This document shows positions 10,867-19,549 of a DNA stretch of 64,000 bases, piece after piece. The DNA is from Minicystis rosea. GTDB taxonomy: Bacteria > Myxococcota_A > Polyangia > Polyangiales > Polyangiaceae. The position numbers and the translations under genes are program-made. A model generated the notes under the pieces. That model was not told the origin of the DNA. It ran no database searches and was given only the letters and a program-made list of their open reading frames with translations. Within the stretch, counting starts at the first letter, position 1. Every line of letters begins with the position of its first letter. The stretch spans positions 14,027,501 through 14,091,500 of the forward strand of contig CP016211.1 of NCBI GenBank assembly GCA_001931535.1, read 5' to 3'.

Positions 10867-12297
10867 TCAGAGCGGACGCTGTTTCGCCATGTCCGAAGCG
10901 GAGATCCAGAAGGCGTGATAGCCGGTGGGGACGCGCTGCGGGATGGGGATGCGGCAGACGGGATCTTGATCGACGTGGGCGGCGTCGAGGATGACGAGCT
11001 CGGAGGCGCCGGTGGACTCTTCGGCGACGAAGGTGACGAGGTAGCCGTCGTCTTCGGATTTCGATCCGAGGCGCGGCGCGAAGACGACCTCGCCGCCGAA
11101 CTTCCCGGAGGGCCAGAGGTGCTCGGACTTGCGGCCCGTGTCGGTGTCGTATTTGGTGAGGCCGTCGAAGAACATCGTCGGCGCGGAGGCGATGCGCGGC
11201 GTGTACGCGAAGCGCGTGCGGCGGCCGAGGGCGCGGTTGTCCATGCGCGGGAACTCGCCGAGCACGTCGTCGAGCTGCTCCTCGGTGACGGCGCCGGTCT
11301 TCATGTCGAACGTCCAGCGATAGAGGTAAGGCTCGAGACGGAGGAAGCCGATCTCCGGGACGACGCGGCCGATGTCGGGGTTGTCCGTCGCGCCCGCGAG
11401 CGGATGATCGATGCGGCAGCCGACGAGGACGACGCGGTCGCCTTCCTCCCACGCATTGATGGTGTGGTACATGTAACAGGCCGACGCTTCGAACCAGCGG
11501 ATCTCGCTGCCCGGCGCGTGGCGCGGGAGGATGCCGAAGCGCGTGGGCTTGTCGCGGAAGAAGCCGATGCGCGTCTTGCCCTGCGCGAGCAGCTTCGGGT
11601 CCCACATCATCGACATGTCGAGGAAGATCGAGAACCGCTCGGTGATGGCCATGTCGTGTTGGAGACGCGGGCCGGGTAGATCGATCGTCGTCAGGTGCGT
11701 GAGCTCGCCGGCGGCGTTGGCGACGCCGTAGGTGAGGTAGGGCGGGAAGGGCTTGTAGTCGAAGAACATCATCTCGCCGGTCGCCGCATCGACCTTGGGA
11801 TGCGCGGAGATGGTCTTCACCTTGCCGCCCCACGTCTCGACACCGCACGTCTCGAGCGACGGGAGGCGGAGCGCGTACGCGTCGCCGCCGAGCCACCACA
11901 GCGTCAGCAGGCGGCCGGCGTGGAAGACGACGTCGGTGTTCGAGGTGTCTTTGAAGGGGCCGCGCGGATTGGTGAAGTCGGGGCGCTCGGTGACGCCCGT
12001 CCACAAGGCTTCGCCCGCTTGCTCTTCGGCGAGGAAGGCTTGGGTGCGGATCCAGCGGTTGCGATAGCTGGCGCGGCCGTCCTCGAAGTGGACGCCGTGC
12101 ATCATCCCGTCGCCGTCGAACCAATGATGACGGCCCTTGCCGAGGAAGCGCGGGTTGCTCCCGTTGCGCACGAACATGCCCGCGAGATCACGGGGGATCG
12201 TGCCGATGCTGGGGAGATCGTGGGCTTCGATCTCGGTGTGGATGGGGGCGTAGTTGCCTCGCAGGTAGGGCCTGTCTTCCATCGTCTGGGCCGCCAT
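10867..12297 (-). CDS. Carotenoid cleavage oxygenase (RPE65 family)
   Basis: A 476-aa protein, the usual length of carotenoid/stilbene oxygenases. These are seven-bladed propeller enzymes that use Fe(II) held by four histidines to split a carotenoid double bond with O2. Visible family marks are the N-terminal GNYAPIHTEIEAHDL and FVRNGSNPRF, the WFDGDGMMHGV segment, and histidines in SAHPKVD, LQHDMAITERF, YMYHTINAWEE and the C-terminal PTGYHAFW, in the right order for the four iron ligands. ATG at 12297 precedes MAAQTMEDRPY; the upstream frame is Arg/Ala-rich and runs into the divergent gene. It is probably transcribed alone from the 166-bp divergent region. Confidence 0.93.
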   Translation of the reverse strand: MAAQTMEDRPYLRGNYAPIHTEIEAHDLPSIGTIPRDLAGMFVRNGSNPRFLGKGRHHWFDGDGMMHGVHFEDGRASYRNRWIRTQAFLAEEQAGEALWTGVTERPDFTNPRGPFKDTSNTDVVFHAGRLLTLWWLGGDAYALRLPSLETCGVETWGGKVKTISAHPKVDAATGEMMFFDYKPFPPYLTYGVANAAGELTHLTTIDLPGPRLQHDMAITERFSIFLDMSMMWDPKLLAQGKTRIGFFRDKPTRFGILPRHAPGSEIRWFEASACYMYHTINAWEEGDRVVLVGCRIDHPLAGATDNPDIGRVVPEIGFLRLEPYLYRWTFDMKTGAVTEEQLDDVLGEFPRMDNRALGRRTRFAYTPRIASAPTMFFDGLTKYDTDTGRKSEHLWPSGKFGGEVVFAPRLGSKSEDDGYLVTFVAEESTGASELVILDAAHVDQDPVCRIPIPQRVPTGYHAFWISASDMAKQRPL

Positions 12298-12463
12298 CGC
12301 CGCTCCCTCCGCGCTCGCGCGCGGCGCTGTGGATCGGGCGGGAGCCTCGTGGGCAGAGCCCGCTCGTCGGTCGGAACCGTACGGCGAGGCGCGGTTTGCG
12401 TAAAGCCGGGCGGCGTCGATCGTGAGGACAGTGGGGCGCGTCTCGACTACCCTCGCCGCCCCG

Positions 12464-14524
12464 ATGAAAAGAGCTGCGTCCTTCCTCGCGCTCGCGCTCG
12501 GCGCCGCCGCCTGCGAGCCTGCCATCGAGCCTCAAGTCGCGCCGGCACAGACCGCTGCGCCCACAGAGCCACCGTCGGATCAAAAGAGCGGATCGGCGGA
12601 GAAGCCGAATGTCCGCCTCGACCGGATCCCACGGGCCGATTTCAATCGAATCGCCGCGGAGCTGAATCTGCCGCTGTTTTGGATCAGCGACGAGGCGAGC
12701 CCGGGCGTGCTCGACGTGAACGAGCTGGCCGTGCTCTGGGGCGCCGCGCCGGAGGGCGGGCCCTTCGTGCAGGGCACCGACTTCACCGCGAAGCTCCACG
12801 AAGCGTACGAGGCGATGGCCAAGGTGCACACGGCGGGGCACCCGACGGAAGGGCTCTCGGACGCGGAGAAGAAGCGGCGCGAGACCGTGCGGCTCGAGCT
12901 TTCGCAGGGGCGACCCACGCTGGTGCGCACCGATCTGCACGCGGCCTCGACGGAGGATCGCGTGCTCGTGGATCACGTGCTCGCGGCGGCGCAGATCATC
13001 GAGCGGATCTACGAGAAGCAGATGGGGACGGCGGGGCTCGATGCGGGGATCCCGAAGGACGATGCCGCGTCGCGGATGATGTTCCACCGGAACCACGGGC
13101 CCTACTGTCAGGCGCCCAAGACCGAGAAGGATCCCGCGTGCAGCGCGCTGCCGCAGAAGCCGCCGCGCGTGTCGGGCCTGTATCCGGCGAGCGCGCAGAA
13201 GCCCGAGAAGTTCTGCGAGAAGCTCGAGGCGCGCAAGGATCAGAAGGCACTGCTCGGCCCGTTCACCGTGGTGGTGGAGAAGGGCGGCGATCTCGAGGCG
13301 GTGCCGTACAGCACGTTCTACAAGGACGAGATGACGGCGGTGAGCCGCGAGCTCGCCGCGGCGGCGGACGCCATCAAGAGCGCGGAGGAAGCGCCGCTCA
13401 AGGCCTACCTCACGGCCGCGTCGAAGGCGTTCCTCGACAACAACTGGGAGCCGGCGGACGAGGCGTGGGCGCGCATGAGCGTCAACAACTCGAAGTGGTA
13501 CCTGCGTGTCGGGCCGGACGAGACGTACGCCGATCCGTGCAGCCGCAAGGCCGGGTTCCACGTGAGCTTCGCGCGGATCAACCAGGACTCGCTGGCCTGG
13601 CAGAAGAAGCTCGATCCGGTGAAGCGCGACATGGAGGAGGAGCTCGCGAAGATGGCCGGGGCGCCGTACAAGGCGCGCAAGGTGGCGTTCCACCTGCCCG
13701 ACTTCATCGACATGGTGCTCAACGCGGGCGACTCGCGCGCGTCGCTGGGCGCGACCATCGGGCAGAGCTTGCCCAACTGGGGCCCCGTGGCCAACGAGGG
13801 GCGCGGGCGCACGGTGGCGATGACGAACCTCTACACGGATCCGGACAGCCGCGCGTCGCAGCGCGAGAAGGCGGAGAGCCTGCTCTGCAAGGCGACGTTC
13901 GATCCGGCGGCCATCGATCCGGCGCTCACGGTGATGACCACCGTGCTGCACGAGGCGGCCCACAACCTGGGCCCGGCGCACGAGTACAAGGTGAAGGGCA
14001 AGACCGACGCGGAGACCTTCGGCGGGCCGCTCGCGGGCATGCTCGAAGAGCTGAAGGCGCAGACCAGCGCGCTCTACTTGGGGCAGTGGCTGGTGAAGAA
14101 GGGCATCGTCGAGGACAAGCGCGTGCGGCTCGGGCATCAGGCCGACATCCTCTGGGCCTTCGGGCACATCTCGGAGGGGATGTACGGCGAGAGCGGCACG
14201 CCCAAGCCTTATTCGCAGCTCTCCGCGATTCAGGTGGGCTCGTTCGTGAAGGCGGGCGCCATGAAGTGGAACGAAGGCGAGATGGCCGCCAACGGCAAGG
14301 ACAAGGGTTGCTTCAGCATCGTCGAGGACAAGCTGCCCGCGGCGATCACGGCGCTCGAGAAGCAGGTGCTCGCCATCAAGGCCAAGGGCGACAAGGCCGC
14401 CGCGCTCAAGCTGCGCGGTGAGATGGCCGACGCCGACGGCGAGTGGAAGCGCCTGCGCGGCGTGATCACCGAGCGCTGGCTGCGCGCGCCCAAGGCGAGC
14501 TTCGTGTACGCGATCGAGAAGTGA
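12464..14524 (+). CDS. Lipoprotein metallopeptidase, M49 (dipeptidyl-peptidase III)-like
   Basis: A 686-aa secreted lipoprotein. The signal peptide MKRAASFLALALGAAAC ends in a lipobox Cys, followed by a Pro/Ala linker. The C-terminal half has a zinc motif HEAAHNLGPAHEY (His496, Glu497, His500), and about 30 residues later EELKAQTSALY (Glu528/529). This is the two-part HExxH...EE(x)KA arrangement of the M49-related peptidases, including the NUDIX-fused peptidases with an xLGP after the second His. A peptidase that trims dipeptides or small peptides at the cell envelope is therefore likely; substrate is unknown. ATG at 12464 is chosen because it gives the signal peptide. Confidence 0.78.
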   Translation: MKRAASFLALALGAAACEPAIEPQVAPAQTAAPTEPPSDQKSGSAEKPNVRLDRIPRADFNRIAAELNLPLFWISDEASPGVLDVNELAVLWGAAPEGGPFVQGTDFTAKLHEAYEAMAKVHTAGHPTEGLSDAEKKRRETVRLELSQGRPTLVRTDLHAASTEDRVLVDHVLAAAQIIERIYEKQMGTAGLDAGIPKDDAASRMMFHRNHGPYCQAPKTEKDPACSALPQKPPRVSGLYPASAQKPEKFCEKLEARKDQKALLGPFTVVVEKGGDLEAVPYSTFYKDEMTAVSRELAAAADAIKSAEEAPLKAYLTAASKAFLDNNWEPADEAWARMSVNNSKWYLRVGPDETYADPCSRKAGFHVSFARINQDSLAWQKKLDPVKRDMEEELAKMAGAPYKARKVAFHLPDFIDMVLNAGDSRASLGATIGQSLPNWGPVANEGRGRTVAMTNLYTDPDSRASQREKAESLLCKATFDPAAIDPALTVMTTVLHEAAHNLGPAHEYKVKGKTDAETFGGPLAGMLEELKAQTSALYLGQWLVKKGIVEDKRVRLGHQADILWAFGHISEGMYGESGTPKPYSQLSAIQVGSFVKAGAMKWNEGEMAANGKDKGCFSIVEDKLPAAITALEKQVLAIKAKGDKAAALKLRGEMADADGEWKRLRGVITERWLRAPKASFVYAIEK

Positions 14525-14582
14525 TGGAGCGATGATCGAGGCCGATCGCGCGCATGCGATCGGCCCGATCGACATCGACATG

Positions 14583-14610
14583 GAGAGGGCGCGGGGGACG
14601 GCGCCCTCTC
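14583..14610. terminator. Stem-loop between convergent genes
   Basis: A perfect 10-bp inverted repeat GAGAGGGCGC/GCGCCCTCTC with an 8-nt loop lies between the metallopeptidase and the minus-strand TPR gene. A second one, CCGATCGC/GCGATCGG, lies at 14542-14563. Neither has a T-run. Placement between converging genes suggests a bidirectional terminator. Confidence 0.5.
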
Positions 14611-14617
14611 GATCGGG

Positions 14618-16930
14618 TCAGCCGGCCTTGGCCTCGGCGTCGGCGGCCATCGCTTGGATCTCTGCCTTGCGATCGAGCAGGAGCGGGTGATCGGGCAAGC
14701 GCTCGAGCTGCTCGTCGAGGAGGCCGATCGCGTCCTCGAACATCCCCTGCGACACGAAGAAGTCGACCTCTTCGAGCGCGTCCTCGTCGATGCCCCCACG
14801 CCCCGCGAACGAGGCCGGCGGTGGATCGATCGCCGGATCCGAAGCACGTGGCTGCGCCGGTGTGGCATCGACGCCGATCGGTGCGGTGAAGGGCGGCGCG
14901 ATGGGAGCGCCGATCGGTGCAGCGAAGGGCGGTATCGCGATGGGCTCGGCGAGAGGCGGCGCGATCGGTGCGGCGAAGGGCGGCATCGCGATGGGCTCGG
15001 CGAAGGGCGGATCGATCGGTGCGGCGAAGGGCGGCATCGCGATGGGCTCGGCGAAGGGCGGAGCGATGGGAGCGCCGATCGGTGCAGCGAAGGGCGGCAT
15101 CGGGATGGGCTCGGCGAAGGGCGGATCGATCGGTGCGGCGAAGGGCGGCATCGCGATCGGCGCGGCGAGAGGCGGAGCGATGGGAGCGCCGATCGGTGCA
15201 GCGAGAGGCGGCATCGGAGGCGACGCGGGCTCCTCCTGCTCGGGCTCCGGCAGCGGACCGAGATCGAGGCCGAGCGGGTCGTCGGCATCGAACTCGAACA
15301 GCGGAGGAGCGGCCGGCTGAGGCGCCGGCGCGGCCGGTTGCGGCGGCGCGATCGGCTGCGGCGACGTTGCGATCGACGGCGCGATCGGCTGCGGTGCAAT
15401 CGCAATGGGCTGCGCTGCCATTGCGATCGGTTGCGATGCGATGGCGATCGGCGGCGCGATCGGTTGCGGTGCGATGGCGATCGGTGCCGTTGCGATCGGC
15501 GGCGCGATCGGTTGCGGTGCAATCGCAATGGGCTGCGCTGCCATTGCGATCGGTGGCGCGATGGGCTGCGCTGCCGTTGCGATCGGCGGCGCTGCCGGTG
15601 CGATCGGTGGCGCAGCGCGCGGCGGGAGCGGAGGAGGCGGGGGCCGTTGCGGTACGGGAGGCGGGGCGGCGCGCGTGGGGACCGGCGGCGGTTGCGGTCG
15701 TTGCGGCGGCGTCGGGGCAGCGCCGCGTTGATGCGGCAGCGGCGGCGGCGCGGGCCGCGCCGGGGGCGAAGCAGGCGTGGGCGGCGGCGCGGGCGCACGG
15801 GCCGGAGAGGCCGGAGTGGGCGCGGCGAGCGCTTCGGTAGGCGCTATCTGTGGAGCCGATGGTTGCGGGGGCCGGGGAGGCGCCGGTGGAGCGGCGACGT
15901 CGACCTGCGACGCTGCAGGAGGTTGCGGCGGCGTGGGCGCGCGGCCCGGCGCAGGCGGTGGTGCGGGCTTGGGATCGCGCAGCGAAGGCGGGGCTTTGCT
16001 CCACGTGGCGGCGAGCTTGCGGACACCGGGATCGTGCGGGGCGCGCGCGGCCAGCGTCTCCATGTGGAAGTCGAAGGCGTCGAGCTTGTTGCTCGCGAGC
16101 GCGACGCGCGCGGCTTCCTTGTGCACCTCGATGGCTTTGTCGGGCTGGCGCAGGACGTAGAGCGCGCGCGCGAGGAGGCCGAGGGTGTCGAGATCCTTCG
16201 GGGACTCTTTGTAGAGGATTTGGATTTTGACGAAGGCCGCGGCGCCGTCCTTCGGGAGGCCGCGATCGAGGTAGAGCTGCGCGAGGAGACGCGCGAGCTT
16301 GGGATCGGGCTTGGGCGTGGCCGCGAGGGCGCGCTCGCCGACGTTGATGGCGTCGTCGTGTTGGCCGCGCGCGGCCAGGCCTTCGGCGAGGATGGCGAGG
16401 TGCGGGCCGGTGCCGTCGACGTCGCCGATGCGGAGCTGCGCGTCGACGAGGCGCTGGGCGCGCTCGAAATTCTGCGGATCGAGATCGACGATCTTCTTGA
16501 AGAGGAGGATGGCGTCGCGGTGGCGCCCCGCGGCCTCGAGGCGCGCGGCCGTCTCTTCGTAGAGCTGCACGGCCTCGTTGGGGCGGCGGAGCTGCACGTA
16601 GAGCTCGGCCATGCGCGAGACGAGGTAACCGAAGCGATCGGTGAGGTGCGGGACGTGCCGCTGCACGAGCTCGCGCGCTTGCTGATACGCGGAGACGGCC
16701 TTGAGCGCGAAGCCCTGCGTCGCGAGGAGCTGGCCGACCTGATCGAAGGTGGCGATGGCCTGCTCGTACTGCTCGGCCCGGACTTGGACCTCACCGATCT
16801 TGAGGAGCGTGCGCGCGTCCTTCGGATCGGCGGCGAGGACCTTTTGGTACTCGACGATGGCTTTGTCGTAGCGCTTCTTCTCGAAGAGCGATTGCGCGGT
16901 TTCGAGGACTTTGTCGCGATCGAACGCCAC
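14618..16930 (-). CDS. TPR protein with a long Pro/Ala/Ile repeat region
   Basis: A 770-aa protein. Residues 1 to about 310 are tetratricopeptide repeats (KKRYDKAIVEYQKVLAADPK, AEQYEQAIATFDQVGQLLAT, and further units), a scaffold for protein contacts. Residues about 320-480 are Pro/Ala-rich. About 430-690 is an extreme low-complexity zone of PIAPPIA and PFAAPIGAPIAPPF-like repeats. The last 60 residues (DEDALEEVDFFVSQGMFEDA) are a short helical hairpin of the sort that ends myxobacterial TPR/FimV-like proteins. There is no signal peptide, so it is probably cytoplasmic. The repeat coding is stacked 30-45 bp DNA repeats, likely prone to length change. ATG at 16930 starts MAFDRDKVLE. Function unknown; motility or secretion scaffolding is a guess. 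Confidence 0.85.
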   Translation of the reverse strand: MAFDRDKVLETAQSLFEKKRYDKAIVEYQKVLAADPKDARTLLKIGEVQVRAEQYEQAIATFDQVGQLLATQGFALKAVSAYQQARELVQRHVPHLTDRFGYLVSRMAELYVQLRRPNEAVQLYEETAARLEAAGRHRDAILLFKKIVDLDPQNFERAQRLVDAQLRIGDVDGTGPHLAILAEGLAARGQHDDAINVGERALAATPKPDPKLARLLAQLYLDRGLPKDGAAAFVKIQILYKESPKDLDTLGLLARALYVLRQPDKAIEVHKEAARVALASNKLDAFDFHMETLAARAPHDPGVRKLAATWSKAPPSLRDPKPAPPPAPGRAPTPPQPPAASQVDVAAPPAPPRPPQPSAPQIAPTEALAAPTPASPARAPAPPPTPASPPARPAPPPLPHQRGAAPTPPQRPQPPPVPTRAAPPPVPQRPPPPPLPPRAAPPIAPAAPPIATAAQPIAPPIAMAAQPIAIAPQPIAPPIATAPIAIAPQPIAPPIAIASQPIAMAAQPIAIAPQPIAPSIATSPQPIAPPQPAAPAPQPAAPPLFEFDADDPLGLDLGPLPEPEQEEPASPPMPPLAAPIGAPIAPPLAAPIAMPPFAAPIDPPFAEPIPMPPFAAPIGAPIAPPFAEPIAMPPFAAPIDPPFAEPIAMPPFAAPIAPPLAEPIAIPPFAAPIGAPIAPPFTAPIGVDATPAQPRASDPAIDPPPASFAGRGGIDEDALEEVDFFVSQGMFEDAIGLLDEQLERLPDHPLLLDRKAEIQAMAADAEAKAG
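14884..15625. repeat. Tandem coding repeats within the TPR protein gene
   Basis: Two sub-arrays are visible. 14884-15215 is built on units of 39-45 bp containing GGCGAAGGGCGGCATCGCGA. 15340-15620 is built on shorter GCGATCGGTTGCGGTGCGAT-type units. Both keep the reading frame. Confidence 0.8.
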
Positions 16931-16967
16931 GGGGAACAGAAAGCATAGGAACCCGCGGGCGGGGCCG

Positions 16968-17798
16968 TCAACGCGTCCGGGGGCTCTTCAAGCAACAGAC
17001 ACCTTGTTTGCCCGGGATGCCCACGCGCCCCGGGACGACCGTCGCGAAATGCGGCGCGACTGCACGGGCCCACACTTCGTCGACCGACAAGACCAACATC
17101 ATGGCCGCAAATGCGGCGACCGCGGCGTCGACGAGTCGGGTGTCACCCCGAGAGGGCTCGTCGATGCGGTGCCAGAGCGGGCCCGCGAGGACGAAATGCG
17201 AGCCGTACATCAACGTTCCGAACGACAGCGCGAAAGGGAGGCTGCCGTAGCAGAAGGTGCTCTCCATCCACGGGTTGGCGTTGAGGCCGGTCTCGAGGAA
17301 GGCGAGCGCCATCGCCGAGACGACGACCGCGAGCGCGCGCGGGAGGCCACGCCGCACCGCGGCGCGCACCGCGAGATCGAAGAGGACCGCGTAGGTGGTG
17401 AAGTAGACGGCTGTGAGCGGATAGAGGAAGACGGGGACGTCGTTCCAATACCAAGCCACGCGGAAGCCGTAGTGCATGTCGAGCACTTCGTAGAAGTGTC
17501 GGGTGCCGAACCAGTTGCCGAGGAAGGCGAAGACGGCGACGAAGAGCGAGAGCTTCGCGTGGTAGAGGCGATGCCACGGGCGACCGCGATCCTCGGGCGC
17601 GCGCCGCATGAAGCCGGCGCCGAGCAAGGCGATCCAGAGTCCGAAGCCGAGCACGAGGAGCGGGCCATCGCCCCAACGTTCGGCGAGACCGCCGAGCATG
17701 ACCACGCCGCAGAGGGCGCCCCACACGGGCGTGAACGCCACGTAGACCTGCTGCGCAGCGCGCTTACCGGGGACTTCGGACCAAGGGATCACGGGCAA
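16968..17798 (-). CDS. Cycloeucalenol cycloisomerase (CPI1)-like membrane protein
   Basis: A 276-aa polytopic membrane protein. Recalled side by side with plant CPI1, it shares a chain of conserved blocks in order: KRxxxxxxxxFTPxW near the N-terminus, YxxKxxLxVxVFxxxGNxFxTxxFxxVL, WxxNDVPxxxxxLT, ALAFLETxxxANP, the GCLFYA-like block (CYGSLPFALSFG), the HRIDE segment, and a final AAxMLVxxxxxxWARxVAP. In plants and algae this enzyme opens the 9beta,19-cyclopropane ring of cycloeucalenol during sterol synthesis. About six membrane segments are visible. The start is TTG at 17798 or GTG at 17792; no ATG is available. No squalene epoxidase or cyclase is in this window, so the pathway context is missing. 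Confidence 0.78.
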   Translation of the reverse strand: MPVIPWSEVPGKRAAQQVYVAFTPVWGALCGVVMLGGLAERWGDGPLLVLGFGLWIALLGAGFMRRAPEDRGRPWHRLYHAKLSLFVAVFAFLGNWFGTRHFYEVLDMHYGFRVAWYWNDVPVFLYPLTAVYFTTYAVLFDLAVRAAVRRGLPRALAVVVSAMALAFLETGLNANPWMESTFCYGSLPFALSFGTLMYGSHFVLAGPLWHRIDEPSRGDTRLVDAAVAAFAAMMLVLSVDEVWARAVAPHFATVVPGRVGIPGKQGVCCLKSPRTR

Positions 17799-17944
17799 AC
17801 GAGGCTCGAGGGCAGGAGCATTGGACGACGCGAGGAGCAGGCGGCGTCGCGATGCGATCGATGCGACGGGTGGGATCGATGACGATGCGTGTGCGCGATC
17901 AGGGCTCGGAAGGAAGGGGCGCGCGCGAGCGCATCGAGAAGATC

Positions 17945-18085
17945 AAGTGATTCATTCGGCCCAAGGCCGCTCGTGGCTCATCATGATCCAGGGCCGGCCG
18001 GGGATATGAGGCCATTCGTTGCCCATCGTGATCCAGGGCCGCTCGTTCGGCCCGGAGTTTGAGGCCGCTCGCGGCCCCATCTCGA
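17945..18085. repeat. Dispersed palindromic repeat, copy 2 (degenerate tandem, GGGGCCGC family)
   Basis: Three degraded units of about 45 bp each end in a CATnnTGATCC-like boundary. The last is the best preserved: GGGCCGCTCGTTCGGCCCGG, then TTTGAGGCCGCTCGCGGCCCCAT (about 18057-18079). It matches the order of parts seen at 5519-5570 and, inverted, at 35944-36113. It lies at the 3' end of a minus-strand lipoprotein gene. The wider 17799-18085 gap holds nothing else. Confidence 0.7.
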
Positions 18086-18991
18086 TCACGTGGGCGGCTT
18101 GATCGGGGCTGCGGTGGTGGAGCCGGCGCCCCAGAAGCTGAGGCCCGCGGGCGGGTTGGGCATGGGGATGTTGGTGCTCGCGCCGTTGGTCAGATCGATC
18201 TGGAAGAGCTGCCCTGAGTCGTCGAAGCCGTAGGCGAAGCCACCCCAGAAGGCGAGGCCGTAGACGGCGCTGTGGCCGAGCGGGCCGATCATCTTCTTCA
18301 GGTCGCCCGTCTTGGGATCGACCTCGATGATGCAGTCCGAGCAGCCGTTGCCGTTCACCGTGAGGTAGGTGCCGCCGCCGATGACCGAGACGATGTCGCC
18401 GCTGGAGAAGTAGCCGCCGCTGATGGCGCCGATGGGCGTGACCGCGCCGGTCGTGGTGTCGATGCGCACGTAGGTGGATCCGGTGTAGCCGACGAGGGCC
18501 TCGACGTTGGGATCGACGGTGCCTTTGGGGACGAAGGAGAGCGAGTTCGGGTAACCGCCGTCGGAGATGTGCGTGCAGGCGGCGTTCTGCTTGTTGACCT
18601 TGTAGAGGCCGCTGAACGTCGTGGCGAACATCGTCCCATCCTTGTCGATGGCGATGTCGATGACGCTCGAGCCGCAGCTCTGGAAGTTGCCGATGGTGGT
18701 GACGCTCTTGTCGGTGGGATCGAGGCGGTAGAGCACGCTCGCGCTGTGCGCGAAGACCTCGGCCACGTCGGGGGTGATGTCGCCGCCTCCGGTGCCGCCG
18801 CTGCCGCCGGTGCCGAAGGTGAAGCCACCGCCGGTGCCGCTGGCGGTGCTGGTCGTGGTCGACGAGCCGCCGGCGCTGCCGGTGGTGGTGGCCGCGCTGC
18901 CGCCGGTGCCGCCGGTGTTGCCCCCTTCGCCGGACGTCGCCGCAGAGCAGCCGACGACGAGGAGCGCGAGGCCGAGAAGAGAGAAGCGCAT
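18086..18991 (-). CDS. Secreted lipoprotein, beta-propeller-like
   Basis: A 301-aa lipoprotein. The signal sequence MRFSLLGLALLVVGC is followed by a flexible linker of Gly/Ser/Thr (GGTGGS and TTTSTAS stretches, residues 18-70), as in many myxobacterial surface lipoproteins. The rest contains repeated short strands such as LYRLDPTDKSVTTIG, LYKVNKQNAACTHI, YVRIDTTTGAVTPIG, IIEVDPKTGDLKKMIG and LFQIDLTNGASTNI, spaced about 40-50 residues apart. These look like blades of a beta-propeller of the WD40/PQQ-like or NHL type. It is probably exposed at the outer membrane. Function unknown. ATG at 18991 gives the signal peptide. Confidence 0.82.
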   Translation of the reverse strand: MRFSLLGLALLVVGCSAATSGEGGNTGGTGGSAATTTGSAGGSSTTTSTASGTGGGFTFGTGGSGGTGGGDITPDVAEVFAHSASVLYRLDPTDKSVTTIGNFQSCGSSVIDIAIDKDGTMFATTFSGLYKVNKQNAACTHISDGGYPNSLSFVPKGTVDPNVEALVGYTGSTYVRIDTTTGAVTPIGAISGGYFSSGDIVSVIGGGTYLTVNGNGCSDCIIEVDPKTGDLKKMIGPLGHSAVYGLAFWGGFAYGFDDSGQLFQIDLTNGASTNIPMPNPPAGLSFWGAGSTTAAPIKPPT

Positions 18992-19177
18992 GGGCCGATT
19001 GTCGATGCGGCCCCGCGTGAAGTCCAGAAGGGTTCGATCGGGCGCGGCACGGCTGACCGTGTCGCTGCGCGGCACGACGAGGCGCGCGCGAGCCAACGAG
19101 GGAGGCCGCGGTGGGCGCCCACCGCGGCCTCCGGCTCCGCTCACGACGCCGTCACGGCGGCGCGCGCGATGCGGAGA

Positions 19178-19549
19178 TCAGAAGCAGCAGCACCGCAGGG
19201 CGTGGAGCGGGAAGCCGCCCCAGACCGGCGGCGCGGTCGTCGGGATGAGGGCGCCGAACGGGAAAAAGCCGGCGAACGGCGCGCAGGGGCTGAAGCCGCC
19301 GCAACCACCCGCGAAGCCGCAGCCGCCGCCGAAGCCGCAGCCGCCGCCGAAGCCGCAGCCGCCGCCGAAGCCGCCGCCGCAGCACGCTTCGGTCGCCTCG
19401 CCGGTGGTCTCATCGGCGTTGTCGACGGCGGCGAGCTCGGTCTGGTTCGTCTCTTCGTCGTTCTCGCTCTGCGCGAGGCAGCCGGTGCCCGCGAGCGCCG
19501 CGGTGATGGAGAGGGCGACGACCGAACACATGTTCTTCCACAGGCTCAT
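19178..19549 (-). CDS. Small secreted Gly/Cys-rich protein
   Basis: A 123-aa protein. The N-terminal signal (MSLWKNMCSVVALSITAALA, then GTGC) may be cut by signal peptidase II or I. An acidic stretch of about 30 residues (ENDEETNQTELAAVDNADET) is followed by a mature part of GGGCGF repeats: CCGGGFGGGCGFGGGCGF, about four units. The tail is aromatic/Pro-rich and ends in CCCF. The acidic leader plus Cys/Gly-rich core recalls a precursor peptide or a structural surface protein, but no maturation gene lies next to it. DNA under the repeats is an 18-bp tandem repeat. ATG at 19549 has GGAGGAGAACGAGC upstream as a fair ribosome binding site. Function unknown. Confidence 0.7.
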   Translation of the reverse strand: MSLWKNMCSVVALSITAALAGTGCLAQSENDEETNQTELAAVDNADETTGEATEACCGGGFGGGCGFGGGCGFGGGCGFAGGCGGFSPCAPFAGFFPFGALIPTTAPPVWGGFPLHALRCCCF

